Of a stretch of DNA of 64,000 nucleotides, positions 25,493 to 39,800 are shown one piece after another; the stretch's first letter is position 1; every line of letters starts with the position of its first letter. A model generated the notes under the pieces. It made no database searches. It was not told the origin of the DNA and saw only the letters and a list, made by a program, of their open reading frames with translations. Source of the DNA: Chrysoperla carnea (lineage: Eukaryota > Arthropoda > Insecta > Neuroptera > Chrysopidae); NCBI RefSeq assembly GCF_905475395.1, contig NC_058339.1:90406520-90470519 (forward strand), read 5' to 3'. The position numbers and the translations under genes were made by a program.

Positions 25493-26930
25493 GCAGTAAT
25501 TTCTAAAAGAGGTTTCTAAGAAGTCCAAAAATTTATAGAAATGAGATTCTATATAATTAGTAAATCTTTCAAGAACTTTAAAATTTTGGAAAAATAATAT
25601 CAAAATTATAAAGAAATTGTAGTTTTTTTTTGTAATATATGATATTCTTGCGCAATGTCGAAAATTAGAAACATTCACACATAGAAATAGCTGGAGCACA
25701 TGTTTGTTTGAAATAATTCTATCTCGAATACTTTAACGTTAGACGCTCGCGTCGTGCCGTGCGCCAGTCATCTTTTAAATTTCACAACTGCTGTTCGGCG
25801 GAAAATATTTGAAATACGTATTGTTGTTACAACAATCGCTTCTTCTATCGGAACATTTTCCAAAACTGAAAGCATTCGAATTTAATTCGTAAACAAAAAC
25901 ATTTGTTAACGGAATAAATGTTCTATTTTTTGAAATTAAAAAAAATTCAAAAACCAAAAATTAATTCGAAATTTCTACTTGCAATATGGAGAAAAATCGG
26001 ATTTTCTTCGAAAAAGTGTTAAAATTTTAAGGATAACGAATTTTAGTTAGAAAGTTTTCGGATTGTTTGAACAACAATACACAACTTTTGCGTAAAAGTG
26101 TAAAACTTTATTAAACTTTCTAAAATTTAACCAGGTAACAAAAAAAAATTAATGTGAATTAAATCACGGCTTCAATATAGTGCATCAAAAAAGATTATCA
26201 ATTTTCGACCAAAAAATTTTTGTTTGTTAAGGGGTTACACCTTTTTTTTTTTAAGTTTGAAAAAATCTAAAGTATTTTTTGAAGTCTTTAAGTGTTATTT
26301 TTTTTGAGGAAAACAGTGAATTAAGCAAAATATGAAAAAGCTATTATGACTACCTATAGCACATTGTAGAAATGCGTGAATCTCAATATTGCATCTTTCA
26401 CATCAGTGGCTACGATTAGAGTAAAAATAAACGGATAATCCAAAATTAAGCTCAAACGATTATCACGAACAATGAAATAAGGATAGCGGGAACAGTTTAA
26501 AATATATTTATTAATTAATTAATCTTTAAGATGGAACGGGCATAGTACTAGATGGGCATTGATGATTTTTAGGGACGGATAAAAGAGTTTCAATTATTTA
26601 TATGCCATTCACAGATAAGAAAAGAGCGCCAAATTAAAATTAGCACCGTGTTGGTACAAAATTAATGTATTTGCCTCGATTTAATTTTGTCGTGGGATAA
26701 ATTTCAAAAATTATCCGATCAATTATAATTTTTATGTGAGCAAATGGGAGCTTAGAGGGCATGGAGTAAACTACAAATTTAAAATTTCTCGGTTATATAT
26801 GAGTAAAATGAAAATATTTATCCTGAGCGAGGTTGTAAAAAATTAATTTTGTCTAAAATTTGGTCTATTTGAATTTTAAGAGGAAACGCAAAACTTGGAT
26901 TTATCGGTTATTATCATAAGAAAGTTTCAG
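25493..26930. other. Intergenic AT-rich sequence
   Basis: I see no gene, RNA or clear repeat. Short ORFs here lack splice context and family resemblance. Confidence 0.4.
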
Positions 26931-26934
26931 TTTC

Positions 26935-27300
26935 ATTAATTATAGAAAATATCAACAAAAAAGTGTTACCCAAAAACTGAAATTTTGGGTGCCAATTAAT
27001 GAGTATTTAATACACCTTCTGTATAAATTTCAAATGCTCCGCTCGGTACGGTTTACGAGAAATTAATTATTAAAAACAGCCATTTTTATATGGTGGTATA
27101 TGAAGAAGTCGTAATAAATGTTGGTTATTTAGTCAATAAGTCAAAAATCTTTTATCAACACTACAAAATTAAGAATGAAAAAAATAAAAATAAAATAAAA
27201 TAAAAATGAAAAAAGTTTTATAAAAGTAAATTAATTGATAAATAAAATTTCAAATCTTTGGTATCATTTTAATTTTTTTGGTATCGAAATACTTTGAGAA
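26935..27300. mobile_element. Fold-back MITE, family B, copy 1
   Basis: The blocks are AATTAATGAGTATTTAATAC, TTCTGTATAAATTTCAAAT, GTACGGTTTACGAGAAATTA and GGTGGTATATGAAGAAGT, ending near GGTATCGAAATAC. They are shared with 30195-30605 and 41305-41712. An A-rich (AAAAT)n stretch has expanded in the middle. Confidence 0.6.
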
Positions 27301-27639
27301 GAAATTTCTTTCAAAGCTTTTGAGTTCAGTGTAAGATTAACGACGTAGATATTTTCGTAAATTCTCGTTTTTAATTTTGAAAGTTCCTCAAGCTGTAGAA
27401 AATAAGTTTATCACCTGCTTTGATTATTTACAAGAGTTATTTCTATTAATTATTACAGAGATGATAAAATGTAGTAAATTTTATTTTTTACTTTTTTTTA
27501 AAACAAAAATTTGAATTTACCTAATCTTAATCTTTAATTTCTCAAAAACAGAAACGTTTATTTTCGAAGCCTTTCTAGTTGGATAAGTTCAAAAACTTTT
27601 TCTTAGAATTATATCCTCTCGGCTACTTTGCTTTCCAAA

Positions 27640-27965
27640 TGCGATTGTGAGGGTACAGCCTGTAGATGCAATGATGAACGTAGTCTTTATTTCCAGCAAG
27701 AATGCACTTGCCGGTAGATTTGGCCTATCTTTTTTTTCACAGACTCAGAATCATGTTAGCTGCGAGATTCCGAAGTTGCAGAATTTTAGATCGCTTCGAT
27801 CGCGAGATAGTGAACTGCAAAGTTCGCGATTTTGAGCGTCAAAGCATGTTAAACTTACTGTCCTCTCAGCTATTTTTAAAACAGAATTGAAAAAAAGAGT
27901 AGTTAATTTTGACGTAAATTGGTCAAAATTGGGAAATTAGGCATTAATTATCTCGTGTTTTAAAC
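27640..27965 (+). repeat. Dispersed repeat F, copy 1
   Basis: CAGACTCAGAATCATGTTAG, GATCGCGAGATA and TTAATTATCTCGTGTTTTAA recur in reverse at 61340-61690. The two copies face each other across the beat-like gene, about 33 kb apart. Two short ORFs here are not considered genes. Confidence 0.55.
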
Positions 27966-28934
27966 GATCAAAATTTCTGAACCTTGGAGTTTAATAGTAA
28001 GTCTTATTCTTAATCTGCGAAGAAAAATTTTTTAAATTCTGTCGATAAGTAGGTTTTTTACAATAGTTTTAGCATATGAACTGTAAATATCATGCTGCAA
28101 ATACCTTAAGTAGTCGAACAACAACGAGCAATAGCGGAATTGGAAAAGCTGTAATTTTTAATAAATGTCCGTCAAATTTTTAATTGCTCCACCAGCTTCA
28201 AATCGATGAAAATTTGAGTTTTTCCATATATTAATAGGAAGAGTTGAATCAACAAAGAGTCGCTCTTTCATCATATCTGTGAAGAAAAACTGAAATACCC
28301 TCTGTATATTTGTTTTTTTCTATTAGATGCTTGGTGTAACCCCTTAATAAATATACATAGTTGTTTATTTATAATAATTAACCATAAAATAAATTATGTA
28401 ATAAAAAAGTTTTTGCATAGTATTTTTAAAAATTATTAATATTTTTATTTGTATAAAAATAATGAAATAAAAAATAGTTTTTGCAAATTATTATTTTATA
28501 AAATAAAACATAGAGGTCTCGCTTTCTTCTTTTATTTTATTTAAAATACCTATTTAAAATGAAATAAATCTATTTTGAAATAATATGAAAATATAAATAA
28601 TAATTTCACAAATTAAATATAAAATAAATAATAGGTAACATGAATATAATGTTACTGTAGATAGACTAAAACTAAACTATAAAATTAATTAAAATTTCTA
28701 AAACCAGGATAATCAGGATTAATACAAAATAATAATAATAATAATAACATAAAGCCCAATAGAAGTATATAAACATTAATTTAATTATTTATGTGAATTC
28801 TAATATTGTTACCATTACAGTATGTTACACAATTATTTGTCATAATTTTTTATATGCAGTGCAGGTGTTAGATGTGGTAACTTATATACGAAATAGACTT
28901 TTAGCTCGTGACAGAAAAACATAATCAATTTGTT

Positions 28935-29507
28935 TACAGTCTGCCAATGATAGAGGACCTATATACAGACATAAAAAACAGAAAAATGTATAAAATAACA
29001 TTCATAACGAATTAATGTATAGTTTAAAGAAAATATTTGTTTGTAAATCAAAGAAAAAAAACTCTTGACAGTCTGCCATTCATTTGAATAAAAAGTAAGA
29101 CTGTTCAATACATTATAAATTGATTGGCAGGCGGTTTTCTCATGTAGGTACAAACTTTAGCATAATAATTTTTTTTACCATCTAATATTGGTTATGTTAA
29201 ATTTTACATACGAGAAAACCGTCTGCCAATAAATTTTTATTATATTGAACAATCATGCTTTTTATTCAAATGAATGGCAGACTGTAAAAAGTTTATCTCT
29301 TTGATTTACAAACAAATGTTTGCGTATTTATAAAGAACAAGTTTGTAATTTAAAGTTTTCATCTACTGTTTGTCAATTATGAATCAGAGTGAAGTTTTAA
29401 TCGAACCTGAAAACTTTTTTTTCCTCGATTAAATTTATTTATCGAGTTTCATGTCAACTTAAAAAAAGACATCATGTATTTGTGTCCTATCATTGGCAGA
29501 CTGTAAA
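28935..29507. mobile_element. Large fold-back element (inverted repeat arms ~200-290 bp)
   Basis: The left terminus TTACAGTCTGCCAATGATAG pairs with the right terminus CTATCATTGGCAGACTGTAA. Inside, CAGTCTGCCATTCATTTGAA (29070) pairs with TTCAAATGAATGGCAGACTG, and GGCAGGCGGTTTTCTC pairs with GAGAAAACCGTCTGCC. The loop is ~60 bp around 29155-29205. The right arm is longer by ~75 bp. No ORF is credible. Confidence 0.75.
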
Positions 29508-29528
29508 AAATGATTATGTTTTTCTCCC

Positions 29529-29617
29529 ACGAGCTGACAGTATTAGTAAACCATGCGATTTGTTCTTAAAATTTTATCAAAAGGGTGGAATACCTATAGA
29601 AGAGCCTGGCATTATGG
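29529..29617 (+). other. Exon-like open segment, unrecognised
   Basis: Next to the fold-back element, one frame reads ISKPCDLFLKFYQKGGIP and then IEEPGIM. It is preceded by a possible acceptor (CTGACAG) and followed by a donor-like GTACGT. I do not recognise the family and could not link it to a neighbouring exon. It may be a stray exon, a relic of a host or transposon gene, or chance. Confidence 0.25.
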
Positions 29618-29749
29618 TACGTATAACTGAGCGTCCCATTTTCTGCCCACTGTATTTCAAAAACGGTTCAACGTATATAAAAAGTTTTCAGACAAAATTT
29701 TTATAGAATTTTATCCTCTACAATTTTTATAATAAATGTAGGTACGATT

Positions 29750-30190
29750 GAAAACAAAGGAAACGAGATATTCTAGAAGAAAATTGATTTTTTCGACCTT
29801 TGATCTTAAATATTTAAGGACGCTGATACGTGACTATTTGTGACCCATCTTTATTTTAAATACGAACTTTTTAGTGAAGTTAGGACTCTTGATTCTGGAA
29901 CATTCTGTAATTAAATAGTTTTATAGATCTACATCTCATCTCTTTCAGCAACTAAACTATATTTAAAATTATAATATTATGAATTCTGTGAACAATAATA
30001 AAACAATTCGTCATAATTCGTTATAATTTAAAAGAACAAACGAACGCATGGACGATGGTCGACTATTAAATTAGTTTAATCATTCAATTCAACATCGTTT
30101 AAAATTGACTTAACATAACATACACATTGTTTAAACTGATTTATAACTAAAACTCAAGTATAATTTTTATAAAAACTAGTTTAAAGTGTT
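29750..30190. other. Intergenic sequence upstream of the beat-like gene
   Basis: No gene or repeat was identified. It may include distal promoter or 5' UTR of the beat-like gene. Confidence 0.35.
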
Positions 30191-30194
30191 TGGA

Positions 30195-30605
30195 TACCAA
30201 AACGAAAGTGTTACCAAAAAAACTTTGTGTGTCAATTAATGAGTATTTAATACGCCTTCTGTATAAATTTCAAATCGATTCTCTGTACGGTTTACGAGAA
30301 ATTAATTATTTAAAAAAAACCTTTTTACATGGTGGTATATGAAGAAGTAATAAATGTAATAAAAAAACTTTTATCAATATTCCTCAAGTTTTAAGCTTTA
30401 AAATCATATCAAAATTAAGAACTGTGCATAAAAATGAAAAATTTTATTTGGTAAAAATACTGACTTGGATGGTTAATTTCTCCAAAACCGTACAGAGAAA
30501 CAATATGAAATTTTCAAAAAAAAAAAACGTATAAAAGGATGATTAATTGATAAATAAAATTTCAATTTTTTTGAATCATTTTCTTTTATTTGGTATCGAA
30601 ATACG
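30195..30605. mobile_element. Fold-back MITE, family B, copy 2
   Basis: The left end GGATACCAAAACGAAAGTG and right end TTTGGTATCGAAATACG are loosely inverted. Inside, CTCTGTACGGTTTACGAGAA pairs with the complement of TTTCTCCAAAACCGTACAGAG, so much of the element can fold. It lies ~280 bp upstream of the beat-like first coding exon. Confidence 0.65.
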
Positions 30606-30880
30606 TTTAACGACTTTTTATTATTATTATTATGCTAAAATTATTAAAAAAAAAATAGTTTTTGTTTAAAAAAATAAATACTTAAAAATTTTGTAATTTT
30701 TTTTTTAAAACTTAGTTCTCGCGTTATCGAGTTTTATGACTGATAGTTGTGTTATGTATTAAAAAAGAACATTTGTTTTATTAAAAATAAAATAATTAAT
30801 AAAAAGTTATAATTAAAATATAAATACTAATTAAATAAATAATAATAAATACAGATTATAAATTGATTGTAAATAAAATA

Positions 30881-33800
30881 ATGTTTGAATTTCAACATTT
30901 ATGGTGGCTTATTTGTTCAATTATAATTATAGTACATCCATGGATTGTTTATCCAGGTATGTTGTATTCGGTTTGTTTGTAGTTTAGTTTCAAATCCAAT
31001 TTTAGCTAATTATTTAGTATAACGGTGAACAATAATATGTGCATGCACTGTTGTTATTTTGATTGTAAATTAAAAGCTTCAAACATTATTGTAAAACGTT
31101 TTTGTCTGTTGGGAATATTTATTATAATATCATTTATAAGCTGTGATTCGAGGCTTCTTATGCGTGGTTATAGTGAGTTTTTCTAGATAATTGAATAAAA
31201 CAGCGCATCTTAAAATTTTGAAATCATGGAGTAGTTTCAACTACTAAAAATTCATAACAAATTTTGTACTCATAATTAATTTTATTGTAAATTTACGTTT
31301 GGCGGTATCTAAATCCTTCTACGGTCTTAAAGTAGTTCGTTACGTGATACAAATATTATTTTTATTCATAACATTAATTTTATTCATAACTTAGATTTTA
31401 TTTCAATGAATATAAATTAGTTGCTAAGTTGACTAGTTATGTGACGGCTGAATTACTTTAGCCGTAACGGCCCATATTTAATTGGAGCTTACAGGGTGGA
31501 CCATTTGGTTCACCCTTCAAGAAACTTTGCAACCCAACAAAGGTCGAAAGTTTCATGAAGGACATCAGATTAGACCTAGTTAGATCCTAAAAGGTGAGAG
31601 ATAGAATAACACTTTAAATTAGAAAGTCTCATAAAAAACTAATATTTCTTTTCGAAAATCGTTAGCTTTAAAAGTGCAACTTTAAGATATTTCATTATTG
31701 AATTTATTCGAAAGAAAATACGCTTAAAGTTTAACAATAATTATTGGATAAAGTCATAGGCACAGGCGAATGTCCTCTATTGTCCTTGACAACTTTACGC
31801 TAAAGAATTTTTCTTTAACTAGAGTATTTTTATTCGATTAAATGCATTAACGACATATTTTTAAGTCGCATTTCCTCCAAAAGTTGTCGATTTTTCTAAA
31901 AATGTTGATTTTTTACGGGTATAAACTGTCTAATTTAAAGTATTATTCTATCTCTTAACCTTTTAGGATTTAAATTGGTTATTAAAGAAACCCGAAGAAC
32001 TAGCTCCAAAAAAGCTACAAAACGAGAATATTACTTAAACAGTGGAGAAAATGCTTAGTAACTGCAAAACTATTCATTATTTTTCCTCTGAGAGAAATAA
32101 TGCAAACAATGTAACTGGGAACCAATTCCCATAAGGTTTGTGTGGGAAAGTATCGAAATAGGTAAAAAACGGATTACAATAATCATTTTAATATTCTTTC
32201 GGGAGTTTCTTTTGCCTTTCTTTTAACATAAAAAAAAATTGAAGAACTCTTACCTAAATTGGACAGTCGAGCCACGACTAGAAATCTTCTTTACACATGC
32301 AATAATAAATGGTGGAAGTGCAATTAAATTGTGCAGAATATCCTTTATTACATTATAATTTGCATTTTTTTGCGCTTCCACCATTTGGCATATTTTTGAG
32401 AGTACAAAAGTTCAATATAATATTTTTTTTTTTAAATTTACCAGAATTATTGTATTGATAACAAAATTCGGATTTTACGAAATTTTCACATTTTTGGAGA
32501 GCTTTTGCTTGCTTCAAATATAATTTGAATTATTGTAACCTTGTACATAAAAGTAATTCAAACAACTTTCAAGTACAAAGAATGCTAAATTTTTTTTCTG
32601 TGTCTTTTTAAATAAATTTGTTTCTTAATTAATAAATTCATACATCACATCCATTTTAATAATATATGTATTAATTTATTAAAATAATAAATATACACAC
32701 ACTTGTGTCATGTCCGTCTTGTGTTTTATTAGATCGTATGTGCGATCGTACGACATGGCGACAGACGGCCAGACAAGATAGACAAGATCCTTTATTATAT
32801 TATAGACCGTAAGAACATAACTGGACAAGGTGCCCTAAAAAGTATAATATTTATTTACAATAAATTTATTAGTTTAGAATGAGACTTTTCGTGTAATTAA
32901 CATATCGAGTTTTAAATTTATTGAAACAGTCATTATTTTTGGAAAGCGAATTTTCCTTTCCCATTCTTTTGACGGAAAAGTGAAGACCAGAAAGAATTAC
33001 TATAAAAAAAATTTGTTATTTTTGATAAAAATTGAAAAAAACTTTCAAAGATTTTCACGATTTTCTACCCGTTTAAGAAATTTGCCTGAAGGTCTAATGT
33101 TTATAAAATTGTTAAAAAAAAACATGTGAAAACCAACAATTGACTATAGAAAGTGTTGAATGTCATTGCTTGCATTATTTTTAATAAATTAGAAAATTGA
33201 AGCTCGCCATTTGTTATGATAATTATGAAAATTTTAGAAAAGTATTTTTCGATAGAATTATTTTTTATTTTCCGAGGACTACTAGTTGAAGTTAACTTCA
33301 AATTTTATTTAGGAGGCACACACCCTAGTTTTGCAGGAAATAGACACCAAACTTTTCCCTAATTTGCGCCCTCACGGATAAACAATGATGTTTAAGAAAA
33401 AATGTTGATTATTTTAATAGGAAAATTTTTTATATTTAAACTTTATGTTCTATCTCTAACGGTTTACAAGATAGATCTTACCCAAGACACAATTAACCTA
33501 TGTTACTCATTTACGAACCCAAACTCAATTTTTTTTCGTCTTGAGCACGGTATGTATTTCAGGTAGACATCTCATTTCGTTTTTGAGTTATCGTGATGAC
33601 GAATTCACAAACAGACAACCGAAAATGGACTAATTTGTTGATTTTTGGCACGATTTTTGAAAAACATGACATAATCCATGTAATTTGACATCGGATTGCT
33701 AATCAGCGGCCAAAAATATCTCCTAGATAGTTTCTGAATTTCCAGTTAAAGTTCAGAATCCGTGTAATCTGATATCGCATTCGCATTAAACGACCAAAAA

Positions 33801-36800
33801 GATCAACTAGATAAAAAATTTAAGCCAAAATAAGCATTTAAAAAATTTTGGGCTACATATACCCTGGCTGGAGCCCTAGACTTCACTATGACTAAGTACA
33901 GTTTTCTGAATGTTCCTTCGAGTCCTATAAGCACGTTACAAAAAGTTGCATTAAAATCAGTGTTGTTTTTCCGGTTTATTCACTGTATTACAGTGCTGCT
34001 ATGCAGTCCTCAATGTACTTGCAAATATACATTATTTTTTGACAACATTGAAATACTTATGGATGTACGAGCACTAAGGAAATTTTAAATAAAAAGCTTG
34101 ATTTTTTTTATATGCAGTAGGATCAAGTGTAAATCAAGTCTGAAAATTTTTAGTGGGGGATTGCCCTATTATTTAAATAAATAAATGTTTTCAAAAGTAG
34201 GTATATTTAACATTCTTATGGTAAAATTTTTTTCAATTCTCTTTTATTAAGATTACTAGACAAGATATTTGTCAATATTTAGTTTACGCTGTATGTATCA
34301 TATTAAAAATCATCAATAATAATCGAGAGACCATGATGTAAATAAATATCGTATACATGATTAAAAGTAAATAAAAACAAATAGTTATAGTAGATGGATG
34401 ATATGTTTTCATAGATTTCTCCAAAATTAGTCGGTGGAAATAAAAAAAAAATTATTTAAATTAAAACCTTTAATTTAAAAACAATTTTACGAGCACGGTA
34501 GTGGGAACACAAATTAAGAAAATATATATTTTCAATTTTGATGGTGAATTATGTTATAACTTGACAAAATAAGACGAAAAGTAAGAATAAAATCTTTCAA
34601 TATTTCGAAAATCAAGGCAATATCGAACAATTTTATTCCTATTTTTTGTCTACATTTTTGAAGTTCAAAATTCATCATCAATGTTGAAAATAAGGTATAG
34701 ACAAGTGAAAACAAACTATTGACTGAGTTAATTGTTGAAATACCATGCATAGTCAGTGTTGATTTCTATATCACATAACACATACAAACATGTGACACAT
34801 ACATATTCTGATAATCAAGTATAGTACATATTATAAAATTTCCGCCTAATTAGCGCCATCACGGGTAAACAGTGATGTTTACGAAAAAATGTTTCGAACA
34901 AAAGTTGATTAATTTTTGATAAGGAACATTTTTTACATTTAAACTTTTGTTCTATCTCTAACGGTTTACAAGACCCAATTGAGCTATGATGCTCATTTAC
35001 GAACTTGACCTCACTTTTTACGTCCTGAGTACGCTGTAAAAATTTCAGCTCGATATCTTTTTTCGTTTTTGAGTTATCGTGTCCACAGACGGATGGACGG
35101 ACGGACGGACAACCGGAAATGGACTAATTAGGTGATTTTATGAACACCTATGACAAAATTGTTTTCCTAGCTTCATTATTTTTAAGCGTTACAAACATGG
35201 GACTAAACTTAATATACTTTGTATATTTCATATATACATGGTATAATAATTTCAACTCAAATTTAAAATTGTCTTGGTGCTCGTATTACCTTAAATTTTT
35301 TCTCTTCAAGGCAGAAACCATCAGAGGTTACCCAAACCACCACTGTGAGCACTATCTTACGGTCTATGGTAATGTATAGTAACAGTATATTTGATATGCA
35401 CAAGACATAAGATACAATATATCCATCTATCTACAATAATATAATAATACAATAGATTGGATATAATATAATATATAATACAATAGTTTTGATCATTATT
35501 ACAACAAGTAATTGTCTCAATTAATTTGAACTCCTACATCAATTAATTAATTGTACTCAAACTTAAACTTAACATAGCATAATACATCATGTAACTACTG
35601 CACTGCTACTACTGTTAAACCCTAACAAAGACTTAGACATGTTGTAATGTTTATTTTATTAGTGAAATGAAAGCCTAATATTATTACAAGATATCACTTA
35701 CTATGCAAATCATAATATTATTACTTTGTATTCAATCATTACAAAAATTTATCAAAAAGATTGCTGTTATTGATTTTAGTCCGAAAAAATAGATCGGGAT
35801 GGATTTGGACCCGCTATATATAAAATATTAATATTATTAGGAAAGAAAATGAAATAAACCGCTCGCATTTGGCTAAAAGCTCATGGAATGTATTTCTTAG
35901 GTGTCAAAAGTCACAAGTAACGCATGAGGTGGTGCAAATGCTGTAAAAATTTCAGCTCGATATCTTTTTTCGTTTTTGAGTTATCGTGTCCACAGACGGA
36001 CGGACGGACGGACAACCGGAAATGGACTAATTAGGTGATTTTATGAACAGCTATGACAAAATTTTTTTCCTAGCATCATTATTTTTAAGCGTTACAAACT
36101 TGGGACTAAACTTAATATACTATGTATATTTCATATATACATGGTACAAAAATGCACCGATACTTACTAATTACCTTCTTACTTACTAAGAAATTTTTCT
36201 TTTGGACGCATTCTTATCAGTCAAATTCTGTTTCAAGAGCGGATTTTTCTAATTGTCTGTCTAATTGTCAGTCTTTACTTGATACTGACGGTACTGACGC
36301 AATACTCGTAAAATATTATTAAAAACAGGGAAACAAGTGTAAGTGTAACACTCTATGAAATTATTCGCAAGACCGTCTTTGAACACGTCTTCTTGACTCA
36401 ATAACTCATAAAAATTAATTTTGTTCTGATCTAGACCAACTTTAGAACACATTGTAGTTGTATTTTTGGTATCAGTAAATATCTCGAATGAAGTATTTGT
36501 TTTCTCAAATGAATTCGATATTGTATTTAAGAATAAAAAGATTAAGAAGATCTTTCATCCGTTTCATTTGTAAGACGATACGATGTAGAAATAGAATTAA
36601 AAGACATAGATATAATTTAGTGAAAAGTTAACTTTAATAAATACAAAATGTTAATTGGTTCATTGCACATGTAACAATTATATCAACTGAATCCAATGGA
36701 GTACAGATTGTACTATACAATTTTTTTAACCTGTTTTAAAATTCAATAATTATACCATGTATATATGAAATATATATAGTATATTAAGTTTCGTCCCAAG

Positions 36801-39800
36801 TTTGTAACGCATAAAAATATTGATGCTAGGAAAAAAATTTTGGTATAGGTTTTTTTCGAAAATTACTCGGCCAAATAATTTTTTACGATCATTTCGAATT
36901 GAATTCGAAATTGTAAAAAATCGATACAATTTTATCGTCTCCAATTTCGATAAAACTCTGTATATAAGGTAATTTTGACCCAAAAAATACAAAAATCGGT
37001 TTCATTTAACGATTGGGCGAATAATTCTCGAGATAATACCGGAAATCGATCCAAAATATCGTTTTTTTTAGAAAATTTCTAGGCCAATCGCCAAATAAAC
37101 TCGATTTTTGAATTTCTTGTTTCAAAATTACCTTATAAACTGAGTTTCATCAAATTCCGAAACCAATAATTTTTTACGATTTTTTCGAATTTTTCTAAGG
37201 GGTACCCCTTGAAAAAATTGCAAAAAATCGATACAAATTTATCGTCTCCAATTTCGATAAAACTCTTTATATAAGGTAATTTTGACCCAAAAAATACAAA
37301 AATCGATTTCATTTAACGATTGGGCGAATAATTCTCGAGATAATACCGGAAATCGATCCGAAATATCGTTTTTTTCAAAAATTTCTAGGCCAATCGCCAA
37401 ATAAACTCGATTTTTGAATTTCTTGGGTCAAAATTACCTTATAAACTGAGTTTCATCAAATTCCGAAACAAATAATTTTTTACGATTTTTTCGAATTTTT
37501 CTAAGGAGTCATAAGGTCATTTGGGTCTTTGCTGCGTAGGACCTATCTAGTAAACCGTTAGAGATAGAATAAAAATTTAAATGTAAAAAATGTTCCTTAT
37601 AAAATATTAAACAACATTTTTTCGTAAACATCACTGTTTACCCGTGAGAGCACAAAATTGTATAGTATGTATGTTATGGTTATATCAGTTATAGTATCAG
37701 ACAGAGTAAGCAACACTGTCCATACATGGTATTTCGACAATTAACTCAGTCAATTGTTTGTTTTCACTTGTTTACTTAAGAAATAGCAAAATCTGATTAA
37801 AATAATGCTTAATATACCAATTTGTATTAAACTTGAAAAATATTACTGTGATCCCGCTTTACGATTTACCCATACTATCTATGCCAATCGTAAAAAATAA
37901 ATAATTTCGTTTCTATTTAACACGGCCCAAGGATTTTGAGGACATTCTGTAAGAAGTTTTCACCATTCAGAAGTATTAACAACTATAATGTTAAAAACCA
38001 ACCACTAATCTAAAGATCTGCGAACCATGACTGAGAGTCTTATGAATGGAAAAGATAACTTATACAACCGTCACTGTTCAAAGACGATGAATTAGCTTTT
38101 GAATTTTGTTAGTAAATAAATTTTGTTACATAACAGAAAATTTATTGTGTTTACAAAGAGAAATTATATTTGTTTTCTTATAAAGGTTGTCCCAATATAG
38201 TATTAGCTCAAGAAGCATGATCTTTGACGAGGTTTTTGACGTGATCGTGAATTAGTATGCTTATTTTTAGAAATGTCTCCTGTAAGATTTTCAAATTTAT
38301 TTTGCGAAAAATTTAAGTTAAATGCTTTAGTTATTTTATCTAAGTCTTAAAGAATCATGTTCAAGGGCGTTGCCAGTCGATGGCAAATAAAAGGGCAAAT
38401 TGATTTATAGAGAATGGGTATGAAGTATGAATTCTAGGTATATTCAAGTAAAAACAAGTGAAAACAAACAATTGACTGGGTTAATTGTTGAAATACCATG
38501 CATAGTCAGTGTTGATTTCTTTATCACATAACACATATAACATGTGATACATACAACACTGATATTCAAGTATAGTACATATTATAAAATTTCCGCCTAA
38601 TTGGAACCAAACAAAAGTTGTTTAATTTTTGATAAGGAACATTTTTTATATTTAAACTTTTGTTCTATCTCGGTTTAACGGTTTACAAGATGTGTCCTAC
38701 GGACCCAAGACCCAATTGACCTATGATGCTCATTTACGAACTTGACCTCACTTTTTACGTCCTGAGTACGCTGTAAAAATTTCAGCTCGAAATCTTTTTT
38801 CGTTTTTGAGTTACCGTGTCCACAGACGGACTTTATGAACAGCTATGACAAAATTTTTTTTCCAAGCATCATTATTTTTAAGCGTTACAAACTTGGGACT
38901 AAACTTAATATACTATGTATATTTCATATATACATGGTATAATAACTTATGTTTAGCAAAAATATAAATTCGTATCAATTAAATTGTACTATTAGACTCG
39001 AAGACATATTTTTAAGTTCAAGAAGTTGATCTCGATAAAACAACTTAAATATACTTAAATACTTAAAACTTTTACAAGTTAATAATAATTATCGAAATTT
39101 TTAGAACTTCATTTAAAATTTATATTTTCTATACTAAAAATATGGTTGACACATGAACGTCCTTAAGTTTTATACGTTGTGCTTGAACTTTTGTAGATAC
39201 ATAATGATTGTTGAATCATCATTTTAAGCGTGAATGCAAGCAATAGTTTGAACAATAAAGCATCCGATTGACCACTGAACGAACCTTTCCAGCGTACACA
39301 GATAAATATAGTTTATATCCCATCTATCTACAGCTAACAAATACAATTTTCAAACATACAAAAGCTCACATGTAGGTAGGTATAAAAGCTCTTTTCTAAA
39401 AGCACCAACGAATATTCTATATTGAAAGCTTCTGGTTGTATGTTGTGTTGAATGCATTGAACCGATTTATTTAAACCATATATAACAATAATAAATAGAT
39501 GATGGTTTTGATTCTTTGTATCTGTTATCTGTTATCTGTTATCAGTTCGTCTATCAGTTTAGTACGTACATGCTCGATCATAGAACAACGATCGTTAAAT
39601 AAAAGGGAGATATATTGTTGTATTTTGTCACCTGTAAATGCCTGCTTATAATAATGAAATTATCTGTGATGAAATCTAAAAGAAAATTGTTTATTATTTG
39701 TTTAAGGACGTTCATGTACCAACGTATTTTTCTATTAAGGTGTTTTGATTCCAAAACGAAAGTGTTATAAAACAAGTGAAAAAAAACAATTGACTGAGTT

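Noticed and set aside
36750..37510. CRISPR-like or direct-repeat array
   Set aside because: The ~307-bp units are too long, have no spacers and are internally palindromic. This is a satellite in a eukaryotic genome.
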